Source of the DNA: Bradyrhizobium sp. LTSP885
GTDB lineage: Bacteria > Pseudomonadota > Alphaproteobacteria > Rhizobiales > Xanthobacteraceae
Reading direction: 5' to 3'
Length of the DNA stretch: 64,000 nucleotides
Assembly (NCBI RefSeq): GCF_000938305.1
Contig: NZ_JYMT01000036.1
Coordinates: 124,001-188,000 of the forward strand
The translations under genes were made by a program, and so were the position numbers. The notes beneath the pieces are model-generated. The model was given only the letters and a program-made list of their open reading frames with translations, had not been told where the DNA came from and searched no databases. Of the stretch, positions 41,964 through 50,759 are shown piece after piece (position 1 is the first letter of the stretch; each line of letters starts with the position of its first letter).

Positions 41964-43336
41964 CACGCACCCTCCCCGGCGGCGCGCTGCAATAGCCTGC
42001 GCCACTCGCGATAGCCCGGATGGAAATTCGTCTCGCCGCCGAAGCTGGTCGGGCCAAACGACCATTCGGCAGGGTAGACGCCGAGCTCACGCGTATGCGG
42101 GCTTTCGCCGTGGCCAATTTCCGCGGCACCGCGCAGATAGCCTAGCGTCGGACCCGCGGTCGTCGCGTCATAGCCGGTCTGGCAGAACTCATACATCACA
42201 TTGTCATCGGAGCTTGCGAGCCCCGAGGCGTTGAAGAAGTCCTCATAGTTGCGGATGCGCAGCGTGCGCGCCGCGGCGCTTTCCCCGACCGGAGCCAGGC
42301 AATGCGACACCATCTCGGTCTTGTCGGCCGCGAGCGGCCGCCAGGTCCGCACCTGCGCCGACATGATGTCGATCACCTGAAGGTTCGGGAAGATGGTGAG
42401 GTTGCGTTGACGCAGCATCCATTTGGCGCGGGTGCTGCCGACCCGCTGGCGCACCGCATCGAGGCGGGCCGGGTCCATGCCGAGCGGACGCCCATAGAGC
42501 TGCGTGCGCTTGATCGACCAGTTGACCGCATGGCCGTGATCGAAGCTGAAGCTGCCTTGTCCTTCCTGTTCGCCTTCGGGCTCCACGGTGAAGCCGGCCT
42601 CTGGACCGGCTGTAACGTTGCGCTTCTTCAGGATGTCGACATAGGAGCTATGGGTGGTCGCGAAGTGATAGTAGTCGAGACCGTTCTCGAACTGCAGCTT
42701 CCAATTGCCGTCGAACGTGTAGGTGCTGGCGCCCGGCACGAACTCCACCTCGCCGCTGTCGCTCTGATCGACGATCAGATCGAGGAACACCCTGGTGTCG
42801 CCGAGGAAGTCTTCCAGCGGCAGCACATCCGCCGAGAGGCTCGCAAACAGGAAGCCGCGATAAGACCCGAGCCGCGCCACCGGGATAAGATCGTGATTGG
42901 CGTTTGAGAAGGATGGCGGATACTGCCCGCTCGCCTCTTCCGTCACCGAGATGTTGCGGCCACTCGAATCATAGGCCCAGCCGTGATAGCGGCAGACATG
43001 GAATTTCTGCCGGCCCTGCTTGAACGGGCAGACCACGGTGCCGCGGTGCCGACAGGTGTTGAGGAACGCGCCGACCTTGCCTTCCGCACTCCGCATCACG
43101 AGAATTGGATGGCGGCCGATATGAGTCGTCACGAAGTCGTTCGGCTTCGCTATCTGGGATTCCAGGCCGACAAAATTCCATGTCGCCTCGAAGATGTAGC
43201 GCAGCTCGGCGTCGAACACGTTCGGATCGGTGAATGCGCTGCGGTCGAGCCTGAAGATACGCTCGTCGGGACGATCATCGACCAGCCGGGAGATCGCCAG
43301 CAGCTTTGCAGCTTGGCCCTGTGGGACAGCGTTCAT
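41963..43336 (-). CDS. Aromatic-ring-hydroxylating oxygenase, large (alpha) subunit
   Basis: A 457-residue catalytic subunit. The N-terminal Rieske domain has CRHRGTVVC and CRYHGWAYDSSG (Cys-x-His and Cys-x2-His). The catalytic domain has GNWKLQFENGLDYYHFATTHSSY with the bridging Asp and the two iron-binding His, the third ligand being a late Asp. The layout is closest to the benzoate/anthranilate/salicylate oxygenase group. The product of such enzymes may be a cis-diol or, for anthranilate and salicylate, a phenol, so the reaction is not fixed. It is the first gene behind a MarR-controlled promoter. Confidence 0.93.
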   Translation of the reverse strand: MNAVPQGQAAKLLAISRLVDDRPDERIFRLDRSAFTDPNVFDAELRYIFEATWNFVGLESQIAKPNDFVTTHIGRHPILVMRSAEGKVGAFLNTCRHRGTVVCPFKQGRQKFHVCRYHGWAYDSSGRNISVTEEASGQYPPSFSNANHDLIPVARLGSYRGFLFASLSADVLPLEDFLGDTRVFLDLIVDQSDSGEVEFVPGASTYTFDGNWKLQFENGLDYYHFATTHSSYVDILKKRNVTAGPEAGFTVEPEGEQEGQGSFSFDHGHAVNWSIKRTQLYGRPLGMDPARLDAVRQRVGSTRAKWMLRQRNLTIFPNLQVIDIMSAQVRTWRPLAADKTEMVSHCLAPVGESAAARTLRIRNYEDFFNASGLASSDDNVMYEFCQTGYDATTAGPTLGYLRGAAEIGHGESPHTRELGVYPAEWSFGPTSFGGETNFHPGYREWRRLLQRAAGEGA

Positions 43337-43383
43337 GGCTTCCTCCCTTCGACATCGGCTTGATCGCCAGATTTTAGGTGTCC

Positions 43384-43412
43384 TCTATAGTTGTCATGAC
43401 AACCATAGTCAA
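43384..43412 (-). promoter_or_regulatory. Sigma-70-like promoter with MarR operator in the spacer
   Basis: On the minus strand, -35 TTGACT (43412-43407) and -10 TATAGA (43389-43384) are separated by 17 bases. The spacer contains the perfect 14-base palindrome GTTGTCATGACAAC (43390-43403), typical of MarR-family operators. A bound repressor would exclude RNA polymerase. The -10 is about 48 bases before the alpha-subunit start codon. Confidence 0.78.
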
Positions 43413-43753
43413 GAAACTTGACCGATGGGGAAGGCTCGGCCTTAGCGCTGAGTTGCCCGACGGCGCAAGCCCTCTCGATAAAAATATTTCGCTTTATCAG
43501 AAGGCCAACTCAGGTGTATGAATCTCCTGTCCCACCCGATCGAGGGGCGAGCGCACGTCACGAACGCGCGGTGGGATGCGGTCGACGCCGAGCGTGCGAC
43601 TGACGAGAGCGCGCAAGGCGGACGGTGAAGTCGTGCAGGCCTGACACCCCAATGGTAGGTGTCCTGTCCGCAAGAGGCCAACGTCTCTCGCGGATGGCGG
43701 TGACAAGCAAGCCTAGTCTCGCCGGGGAGAGCACGTATAAGCCGTAACCCATC

Positions 43754-43863
43754 GCGCAGGGAAAGCCGGAGTGCCTCCGCTGAACCTGTAAGCTCGTGTG
43801 CGCATCTACTCTACTTATGCACACGAGACCGCGGGTGCAGCGTGCGCCCGGCTTTCCCTGCGC
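43754..43863. repeat. Nested stem-loop element, possible structured RNA or dispersed repeat
   Basis: The outer stem GCGCAGGGAAAGCCGG (43754-43769) pairs perfectly with CCGGCTTTCCCTGCGC (43848-43863). Inside it CTCGTGTG (43793-43800) pairs with CACACGAG (43820-43827). From memory, the flanking wording (GCCGTAACCCAT before, GCGCCCTCT after) recurs between genes in Bradyrhizobium and Rhodopseudomonas genomes. Confidence 0.7.
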
Positions 43864-43976
43864 CCTCTGTTCCAAGAGAGGGCAAACGAAATGCAAAGCT
43901 CGGGCAAATCATGTCGCGAGAATGCGGACTCACATCCTTGTCGCTGTTTGACAATTGAATCCGAATCCATCCCCAC

Positions 43977-44099
43977 GTCGTCCCGGGCTTGACCCGGGAC
44001 CCATAACCACAAATGCGAGTTGTTGCGCAACGCTGGGGCCACAGCCCGCTTCAACAACTCGACCCTGTGGTTATGGGTCCCGGCTTTCGCCGGGACGAC
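43977..44099. repeat. Long inverted repeat (REP-like)
   Basis: GTCGTCCCGGGCTTGACC and the following GGGACCCATAACCACA are answered on the right by TGTGGTTATGGGTCCCGG and CGCCGGGACGAC. It lies just downstream of the minus-strand lactonase gene and could also serve as its terminator. Confidence 0.75.
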
Positions 44100-44131
44100 A
44101 GCGGTGAGTTCGTTGCGCTCAGCGCGTCGCA

Positions 44132-45238
44132 TCACGGCAGGCTGACAAACTCGACCCAGTTCGGCTTCTTCCCGACCGGATAGGATTTCAGTCTGGTCAG
44201 CGCGCCGCTGGCCTGATCGATGCCATAGACCGTCATGCTGTCAGACAGTTCGCCGACTGCAGCAAGATATCGCCCGGAGGGGTCGATGTTGAAGCCGCGC
44301 GGCTGCTGCTCGGTCGGCACGCTGCCGATCGTGGTCAACTGCCCGGTCGCGGCATCGACCTTGAACGCCGCGATCGTATTGGATCCGCGCTCGGACGCGT
44401 AGAGGAAGCGTCCGTCCGGCGTGAGATGGATGTCGGCCGCCCACGGCTTGCCGCCAAAACCCGACGGCAGTGCGGTGGTGCGCTGGATCTCCTGCCAGAC
44501 GCCGTCGCGCCCGTGATAGCTGAACACAGCGACGTCACCGTTCAGCTCGTGGACGAGGTAGACGAATTTGCCGTTGGGATGAAACACGAAGTGCCGCGGC
44601 CCGGACTTGTCCAACACCTTGATGGTCGGCGGATCGTTCGCGGTGAGCACGCCGGTCGCAGCATCGAAGCTGAAGCTCAGCACCTGATCGGAGCCGAGAT
44701 TGGTCGCGAACACGAACCGATTGGCGGGATCGGGCAGGATGGCATGGGCGTTCAGTCCGGTCGGGATCACCTGAACAGGCGCGCCGACCACCCCGTCGGC
44801 CTGAACCGGATTGACCGCAACCTTGTTGCCGCCATAGGAGGCGCTGAACAGCACCTTGCCGGTGCGGTCCATCGCGATGTTGGCCATGCTGTCGGCGAGC
44901 GGCCCATTGCCGATGTGCCGGAGCATGCCGCTCTCCGGATCGATCGCAAAGCTGACCGCAACATAAGGCTGCGAGCGGACGCCGGCGATCAGGATGCGGC
45001 GATCCGGGCTCACCGCCAACGGGGTCGAGGCGCCCGGCTTCTCGACGCCGACAAAGGCTGCCGTCTGCACCGCAACCATCTCGCCGGTCTCAGGCGCAAG
45101 GCGGAACACGCTGATGTCGTTGCTGTCGGCATTGCCGACATAGGCAAAGGTGTCGGCCATCCCAGCTCCGCCTCCGGCGACGATCGCTGTGATCGCAAGC
45201 GGCAATGCGACCGCGATCGCGCGTATCGATCCGACCAT
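44132..45238 (-). CDS. Lactonase family beta-propeller protein (Pgl-like), secreted
   Basis: A 368-residue protein with a signal peptide (cleavage near GAGMA-DTF) and a seven-bladed propeller of the 6-phosphogluconolactonase/YVTN type. Repeated blade signatures are TFAYVGNADSNDISVF, DRTGKVLFSASYGGNKVAV, DPANRFVFATNLGSDQVLSF, HPNGKFVYLVHELNGDVAVF and TPDGRFLYASERGSNTIAAF. Export argues against a role in the pentose phosphate pathway; hydrolysis of a periplasmic lactone is more likely. The start at 45238 follows GGAGGAC. It is divergent from the ABC operon across 306 bases. Confidence 0.85.
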   Translation of the reverse strand: MVGSIRAIAVALPLAITAIVAGGGAGMADTFAYVGNADSNDISVFRLAPETGEMVAVQTAAFVGVEKPGASTPLAVSPDRRILIAGVRSQPYVAVSFAIDPESGMLRHIGNGPLADSMANIAMDRTGKVLFSASYGGNKVAVNPVQADGVVGAPVQVIPTGLNAHAILPDPANRFVFATNLGSDQVLSFSFDAATGVLTANDPPTIKVLDKSGPRHFVFHPNGKFVYLVHELNGDVAVFSYHGRDGVWQEIQRTTALPSGFGGKPWAADIHLTPDGRFLYASERGSNTIAAFKVDAATGQLTTIGSVPTEQQPRGFNIDPSGRYLAAVGELSDSMTVYGIDQASGALTRLKSYPVGKKPNWVEFVSLP

Positions 45239-45381
45239 GGGGCGTCCTCCGGCATGTTTCGCCGGACGACCATAGCGAGACATAGGTCGCCTCACCAAAC
45301 GCGAAATGCGATTGATCGATGCTGAGATAGCATCGGTGGGCGAAACACCGCCGATCTCCGCGGCATAGCGCCGCTGATCTC

Positions 45382-45477
45382 GTTGCGGCGCAACAATCAA
45401 AATGAGACTGCCCGTCAAACCACGGGAGGGTGACGACATGCGCGTCGTGCCCGGCATCGGCTAGCGTTGTGCGCAAC
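45382..45477. promoter_or_regulatory. Two related GTTG..CAAC palindromes in the lactonase/ABC gap
   Basis: GTTGCGGCGCAAC (45382-45394) and GTTGTGCGCAAC (45466-45477) are short palindromes with the same outer arms, 84 bases apart, between the divergent lactonase and ABC-operon starts. They may bind one regulator; the AraC-type protein of the operon is a possible candidate. The rest of the gap shows no gene. Confidence 0.4.
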
Positions 45478-45544
45478 GATCGGACGTTCGCGAGCATTGC
45501 ATCAGACAATGCGGACGCCGGTGACAACACCAGGGAGGAGAGCG

Positions 45545-46795
45545 ATGTTGAAGGGCAGTGTGGGACTGATTGCGTTGAGCAGCCTGTTGCTTTCGGGCGC
45601 GGCGTTCGCACAGGAGAAGATCAAGGTCGGCGTCACCGCCACCCTCGAAGGCACCTATACGGTGCTCGGCGAGGACGGCATCCGCGGCTTCCAGACTGCG
45701 CTCAACGTGCTCGGCAAGAAGATCGGCGACAAGGAACTCGAATTCGTCATCGCCTCGACCGACGCGACGCCCGACTCCGCGGTGCGCGCGGTGCGCAAGC
45801 TGATCGAGCAGGACAAGGTGCAGATCCTGCTGTCGCCGCTGTCCGGCGACGAGGGCATCGCGGTGAAGAATTTCGCCAAGACCCATCCTGAGCTGGCCTT
45901 CGTCAACGCCGCCTCCGGTGCGCAGGAGACGACCTATGTCGATCCGGCGCCAAATTTCTTCCGCTACAACATGGACGGCGCGCAATGGCAGGTGGGCCTC
46001 GGCAAATACGCCTATGAGACCAAGGGCTATCGCAAGATTGCGACCGTCGGCGAGGACTACTCCTTCATCTACACCCAGGTGTTCGGGCTGGTGCTGGAGT
46101 TCTGCGGCGCTGGCGGCCAGGTCACGAACCGGCAATGGGTGCCGCTCGGCACCAAGGACTTCGCCTCCGTGATCGCCGCGCTGCCGGACGATGTCGATGC
46201 GATCTATCTCGGCCTCGGTGGCGCCGACGCCGTCAACTTCCTCAACCAGTACCAGCAGGCCGGCGGCAAGGCGCATTTGATGGGCGGCTCGATCATGATC
46301 GACCAGACCATCCTGTCGTCGAAGGGCAGCGCCAAGAACGCGCTGGTCGGCACGCTCGCGGCGAGCGGCCAGGCCGACACCTGGGACGACCCGAATTGGC
46401 AGAAATTCGTCAAGGCCTACCAGGACTCGTTCCCTGAGGCCAAACGCTTCCCGAGCCCGTCGCTGCTCGCGACCAACTATTACGACTCGACCATGGCGCT
46501 GATCCTGGCGCTGCGGCAGGTCAATGGCGACCTCTCCAATAACCAGGCCAAGCTCAAGGACGCGCTGGCGAAGATCGAGATCGATGCCCCCAACGGCAAG
46601 ATCAAGCTCGATGCCAACCGGCAGGCGATCGGCACCAATTTCGTCACCGAGGTCGTCGATGACGGCAAGGGCGCGCTGTTCAGCAAGGTCGTGAAGGTGA
46701 TCCCGAACGTCAACCAGACGCTGGGCTACGATCCGGCGGTGTTCGCCAAGATCGGCCTGCCCAGCCGCACGGTTCCGGAGTGCAAGAAGTACTGA
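45545..46795 (+). CDS. ABC transporter substrate-binding protein, branched-chain amino acid (LivK-like) type
   Basis: A 416-residue periplasmic binding protein with a signal peptide (cleavage after AAFAQ-region) and a type I periplasmic fold of the Peripla_BP_6 family. Landmarks are KIKVGVTATLEGTYTVLGED, VIASTDATPDSAVRAVRKL, KIATVGEDYSFIYTQVFG and YDSTMALILALRQV. Members bind amino acids, amides, urea or aromatic acids. ATG 45545 has GGGAGGAG 5 bases upstream. It opens the long operon that continues to the window end. Confidence 0.92.
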   Translation: MLKGSVGLIALSSLLLSGAAFAQEKIKVGVTATLEGTYTVLGEDGIRGFQTALNVLGKKIGDKELEFVIASTDATPDSAVRAVRKLIEQDKVQILLSPLSGDEGIAVKNFAKTHPELAFVNAASGAQETTYVDPAPNFFRYNMDGAQWQVGLGKYAYETKGYRKIATVGEDYSFIYTQVFGLVLEFCGAGGQVTNRQWVPLGTKDFASVIAALPDDVDAIYLGLGGADAVNFLNQYQQAGGKAHLMGGSIMIDQTILSSKGSAKNALVGTLAASGQADTWDDPNWQKFVKAYQDSFPEAKRFPSPSLLATNYYDSTMALILALRQVNGDLSNNQAKLKDALAKIEIDAPNGKIKLDANRQAIGTNFVTEVVDDGKGALFSKVVKVIPNVNQTLGYDPAVFAKIGLPSRTVPECKKY

Positions 46796-46937
46796 CGTAT
46801 TTTGCAAGTGCGAGCGAGCCGGTGGTGGCCCAGGAGCGCGCCCAAGTGCGCGGTTGCAGGTGCAAACCGGCTTGCTTTCCCTCCCCGGATGTTGAACGCT
46901 TGTCGAAAAGACAAGGACATCCCGCGGGAGGGAAGGC

Positions 46938-47765
46938 ATGAGCAGAGCGCTTGCCGTCTTCCACGGCCGGTTCGGCCGCGCGACGGTCTATCAGTTGAAC
47001 CGGCCTTTCAACGTGCATGCGCACCGCGAAGGGCACCTGATCTTTCATGTCGGCGGCACGCCGGCGCAGATCGACGTCTCCGAGCAGCGCTTTCTGCTCA
47101 AGGACTGTTCCGTCGTCGCGGTCAACCCTTGGGAACCGCACAACTTCCTGCCGTCGGACATCGACCATGGCGCGATCTTCTTCGTGCTCTATGTCAACGC
47201 CGAATGGTTCGCGCCGACCGCCGCCAATGCGCAAAGCCTGCGGTTCGGCCGCACCTTCTTCCAGCGTACCGAGGCGCTCGACAAGCTGATCCGCCGCACC
47301 GCAGCGCTGGTGTGCGGCGCGCCATCGCTGCGCAGCCTCGATTGCGAGCTGCGGCAGCTGATCGATTCCTGCTACGAGGAAAGCTGGCAGCTATCGGAGC
47401 CGGCACAGGACGCGCACGCGGCAGCCGCAATCACCGATTTTCGCGTGCGCAAATCGATCAAGCTGATGTCGGAAAGCCCCGGCGCCGAGATCGAGCTGGA
47501 TTCGATCGCACGGGAGTCGGGGCTGTCGCGGCCGCATTTCTACCGGCTGTTCCGCACCCAGACCGGCGTCACCCCTCACCTCTACATGAACACGCTGATC
47601 ATGGAGCAGGCGTTGGACGCGCTCGTCGCGACCGAATCCCCGATCGCCGATATCGGCTTCGATCTCGGCTTTTCCTCGCAGAGCGGCTTCACCCGTTTCT
47701 TCGCCGCCAATGTCGGCATGGCCCCGACCGATTACCGCCGCGCCGCCAAGGTGTTGCGGCCCTGA
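46938..47765 (+). CDS. AraC family regulator
   Basis: A 275-residue activator. The N-terminal cupin-like sensor (about residues 15-110: YQLNRPFNVHAHREGHLIFH, VAVNPWEPHNFL) precedes two C-terminal HTH units (IELDSIARESGLSRPHFYRLF and PIADIGFDLGFSSQSGFTRFF, then NVGMAPTDYRR). It lies between the binding-protein gene and the permease genes in the same direction, so it probably senses the imported compound or a product and activates this operon. A GGGAGGGAAGG site precedes the ATG. Confidence 0.92.
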   Translation: MSRALAVFHGRFGRATVYQLNRPFNVHAHREGHLIFHVGGTPAQIDVSEQRFLLKDCSVVAVNPWEPHNFLPSDIDHGAIFFVLYVNAEWFAPTAANAQSLRFGRTFFQRTEALDKLIRRTAALVCGAPSLRSLDCELRQLIDSCYEESWQLSEPAQDAHAAAAITDFRVRKSIKLMSESPGAEIELDSIARESGLSRPHFYRLFRTQTGVTPHLYMNTLIMEQALDALVATESPIADIGFDLGFSSQSGFTRFFAANVGMAPTDYRRAAKVLRP

Positions 47766-47886
47766 CCGGGTTCCGCCCGCGCGATAAAAGATACTCTCGA
47801 ACAAATCCGCCGCGCCCGCCCCCGATAGGATATCCGGAACGCGGCCCGCAGACGGTCGCGCCGGAATCAGGGAACGCGCGACGGAG

Positions 47887-48897
47887 ATGACCAAATTCAT
47901 CGAACGCCATCCGGCCTGGGCGCTGATCGGGATCATCGCGATCGCGGTGCTGCTGTGGCTGGTGTTCGCGATCTGGCCGCCGGGCCTGGAGGCTGCAATC
48001 GGCCGCAAGCGCGTGTTCCTCAACGCGGTCTTCAACGGCATCACGCTCGGCGGGCTCTATTTCCTGGTCGCCAGCGGCTTCACGTTGATCTTCGGGTTGA
48101 TGCGCAACGTCAACCTCGCGCATGGCTCGCTCTATCTGTTCGGCGGCTATATCGGCTACGCCGTCAGCACCTGGACCGGCTCCTGGATCCTCAGCTTCAT
48201 CGCCGCCTTCATCGGCGTCGCCCTGCTTGGCGTGGTCCTGCAGCTCGCCGTGTTCCGCCGCATGGAGGGCCAGGACCTCCGCCAGACCATGGTGACGATC
48301 GGACTATCGATCGTGTTCGCCGATCTGATGCTCTGGGTGTTCGGCGGCGATTTCTACCAGGTCCAGACCCCGGCCTGGCTGATCGGCCCGATCCAGTTGC
48401 CACTGCTTACGGCGGTGAAATCCTCCGGCGAGCCGGTCTACCTGCAATATCCGCTGGTCCGGCTGGTGATCTTCGTAGCATCCGTCGTGATCGGGATCGC
48501 GATGTGGCTCGCGCTCAATCGCACGCGGATCGGCATGATCGTGCGCGCCGGCGTCGACGACCGCGATATCCTGGCCGCAACGGGCGTGCGGATCCAGCTG
48601 GTGTTCGTGCTAGTGTTCGCGCTCGGCGCAGGATTGGCCGGTATCGCCGGTGTGGTCGGCGGCACCTTCCAGTCGCTGTCGCCGGGCGAAGATACCCGCT
48701 TCCTGCTCGCTTCCCTCGTCGTCGTGATCGTCGGCGGCATGGGCTCGATCCCGGGGGCTGCGCTCGGCGCCGTCATCATCGGGCTCGCCGAGCAGCTCGG
48801 CTCGGTCTACATCCCGACCTACGCCATCGTCGTCACTTTCCTGATCATGGTGCTCGTGCTGGCCGTGCGGCCGCAGGGCCTGCTTGCGAGGCGATGA
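47887..48897 (+). CDS. livH: Branched-chain amino acid-type ABC permease (LivH)
   Basis: A 336-residue inner-membrane permease with about eight hydrophobic segments and the LivH landmarks NGITLGGLYFLVASGFTLIFGLMRNVNLAHGSLY, NRTRIGMIVRAGVDDRDILAATG and GMGSIPGAALGAVIIGLAEQLG (shown in parts). It pairs with the LivM-like protein. It starts 121 bases after the AraC gene, so an internal promoter is possible. The symbol indicates family only. Confidence 0.92.
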   Translation: MTKFIERHPAWALIGIIAIAVLLWLVFAIWPPGLEAAIGRKRVFLNAVFNGITLGGLYFLVASGFTLIFGLMRNVNLAHGSLYLFGGYIGYAVSTWTGSWILSFIAAFIGVALLGVVLQLAVFRRMEGQDLRQTMVTIGLSIVFADLMLWVFGGDFYQVQTPAWLIGPIQLPLLTAVKSSGEPVYLQYPLVRLVIFVASVVIGIAMWLALNRTRIGMIVRAGVDDRDILAATGVRIQLVFVLVFALGAGLAGIAGVVGGTFQSLSPGEDTRFLLASLVVVIVGGMGSIPGAALGAVIIGLAEQLGSVYIPTYAIVVTFLIMVLVLAVRPQGLLARR

Positions 48898-48898
48898 G

Positions 48899-49984
48899 AT
48901 GTCGCTGTTGCAGAGCACCCAGCTTCGCGCCGAGCCAACTGCAGCAGCAGCGCGACGCGCCTTCATCCGGGCCTGGCCCGAATTGCAGAATCCGGCGGCC
49001 TGGCTGGTCGCGCTGATCCTCGTGATCATGCCGGTCATCGCCAACGGCTTCTTCCTGATCGAGATCTTCGGCACCACGCTGATCCTCGGCATCATCGCGC
49101 TCAGCCTGATGTTCCTTGCCGGCTATGGCGGCATGGTCAGCCTGATGCAGCTCACGATCGCCGGCTTTGCCGGCTACATGGTCGCGGTGTTCGGGATGAG
49201 CGGCAACGCCAATATCAGCCTGGGCTGGCCGTGGTGGCTCGCGACCCCGATGGCACTGGCACTGGCGACGCTGTTCGGCACGCTCGGTGGCGCGCTCGCG
49301 GTTCGCACCGAGGGCATCTACACCATCATGATCACGCTGGCGATCGGCGCGGCCTTCTACTATTTCACCAACCAGAACTGGGCGATCTTCAACGGCCACA
49401 CCGGCATCAACACGGTCGCGACACCGAATTTCTGGGGCGTCGACTGGCGCGCCGATATTGCCTTCTACTATGTGACGCTCGGCGTCGCCGCGACCTGCTA
49501 TTTCGCGGTCCAGTATGTCTCGCGCGCACCGTTTGGCCTCGCGCTGCAAGGCGTGCGCGACAATCCGCGGCGCATGGCAGCGCTTGGCTTCAACACCAAC
49601 GCGCACCGGATCGCGGCCTATGCCTTTGCGGCCTTCATCGCAGCCCTCGGCGGCGTGCTGCAGGTCTGGAACTATCGGCAGATATCGCCCGGCTCGGTCA
49701 GCGTCGGCGCCTGCATCGATGTCCTGATCATCGCCGTGGTCGGCGGCATCACGCGGCCGGTCGGCCCGTTCATCGGCGCCTTCATCTTCGTCCTGCTGCG
49801 CACCTTCGCGATCGACCTATTGGTCAAGTTCGGGCTCGACGGCAATCGGTTCCGGCTCCTGATCGGTCTCGGCTTCCTCGCCATCGTGTTCTGGTCGTCG
49901 GACGGCGTGATCGGCCTTTGGGATCAGTGGCGCCGCAGCGGCAAGGCCGCGACGACGCGTTCAGGCGGAGGCCGCCATGGATAG
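48899..49984 (+). CDS. livM: Branched-chain amino acid-type ABC permease (LivM)
   Basis: A 361-residue inner-membrane permease of the LivM family: LMFLAGYGGMVSLMQLTIAG, AVRTEGIYTIMITLAIGAAFYY, RAPFGLALQGVRDNPRRMAALGF (coupling loop), SPGSVSVGACIDVLIIAVVGG. ATG 48899 starts one base after the livH stop. It overlaps the ATPase gene by 8 bases. Confidence 0.92.
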   Translation: MSLLQSTQLRAEPTAAAARRAFIRAWPELQNPAAWLVALILVIMPVIANGFFLIEIFGTTLILGIIALSLMFLAGYGGMVSLMQLTIAGFAGYMVAVFGMSGNANISLGWPWWLATPMALALATLFGTLGGALAVRTEGIYTIMITLAIGAAFYYFTNQNWAIFNGHTGINTVATPNFWGVDWRADIAFYYVTLGVAATCYFAVQYVSRAPFGLALQGVRDNPRRMAALGFNTNAHRIAAYAFAAFIAALGGVLQVWNYRQISPGSVSVGACIDVLIIAVVGGITRPVGPFIGAFIFVLLRTFAIDLLVKFGLDGNRFRLLIGLGFLAIVFWSSDGVIGLWDQWRRSGKAATTRSGGGRHG

Positions 49985-50759
49985 CGTCGCGCAACGCCTG
50001 TCCGCCGTCGGCGCTGGTGCAGCGCTGGAGCTGCGCGGCGTGACGCGGCTGTTCGGGGCGCTCGCCGCACTGACCGACGTCACCATCACGGTGCGACCCG
50101 GCGAGCGGCGCGCGGTGCTCGGCTCGAACGGCGCCGGCAAGACGACGCTGTTCAACTGCATCACCGGCGACTTCCCGCCCTCCTCCGGCACGATCCGCTT
50201 CTTCGGCGAGGACATCACACAATTTCCGCCCTATGAGCGCATCCGCCGCGGACTGCGCCGCACCTACCAGATCTCGGCACTGTTTCCCGGCCTCACCGTG
50301 CAGGACAATGTCTACCTCGCGTGCCGCGGCGTGTCGCGCGGGCGATTCTCGTTGCTCCGTCCCGGGCAGAACGATGCGCTGATGCATGCGACCGAAACGC
50401 TGGTGCAGGCGGTGCATCTCACCGCTGTGAAGGACCAGCGCGTCGCCGAGCTGGCCCATGGCCAGCAGCGTCAGCTCGAGATCGCGCTGGCGCTCGCCGG
50501 CGCACCGCGCTTCATCCTGTTCGACGAGCCGGCGGCAGGATTGTCCCCGACCGAGCGGCGCGAGCTGATCGAGATCCTGACCTCGCTGCCGGCGCATATC
50601 GGCTACATCATCATCGAGCACGACATGGACGTTGCGCTGCGCGTCGTCGAGAGCGTGACGATGATGCACAACGGCCGCATCTTCAAGGAAGGCCCGCCGC
50701 GCGAGATCGAGTCCGATCCCGAGGTGCAGGAACTCTACCTCGGAGCCGGCCATGAATGA
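49977..50759 (+). CDS. livG: Branched-chain amino acid-type ABC ATPase (LivG)
   Basis: A 260-residue ATPase with Walker A GSNGAGKTTLFNCITG, signature ELAHGQQRQLEIALAL (a variant of LSHGEQRQ), Walker B FILFDEPAAGLSPTE and switch His IIIEHDMDVA. The C-terminal segment RIFKEGPPREIESDPEVQELYLG is the usual LivG end. It overlaps livM by 8 and the livF-fusion gene by 8 bases, which indicates tight coupling. Confidence 0.94.
   Translation: MDSVAQRLSAVGAGAALELRGVTRLFGALAALTDVTITVRPGERRAVLGSNGAGKTTLFNCITGDFPPSSGTIRFFGEDITQFPPYERIRRGLRRTYQISALFPGLTVQDNVYLACRGVSRGRFSLLRPGQNDALMHATETLVQAVHLTAVKDQRVAELAHGQQRQLEIALALAGAPRFILFDEPAAGLSPTERRELIEILTSLPAHIGYIIIEHDMDVALRVVESVTMMHNGRIFKEGPPREIESDPEVQELYLGAGHE

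Larger units (their letters stand above)
43413..44131. other. Intergenic region without a supported gene
   Basis: About 720 bases between the oxygenase promoter and the end of the lactonase gene. Short open frames here lack ribosome sites, recognisable domains and consistent codon use. The region holds the nested stem-loop at 43754-43863 and the inverted repeat at 43977-44099. The first half (43440-43700) shows only a few short complementary stretches. Confidence 0.65.

Noticed and set aside
43418..43896. Short open frames in the gene-free region
   Set aside because: They have no ribosome sites, no family resemblance, and overlap on both strands. The region is better explained by repeats and stem-loops.
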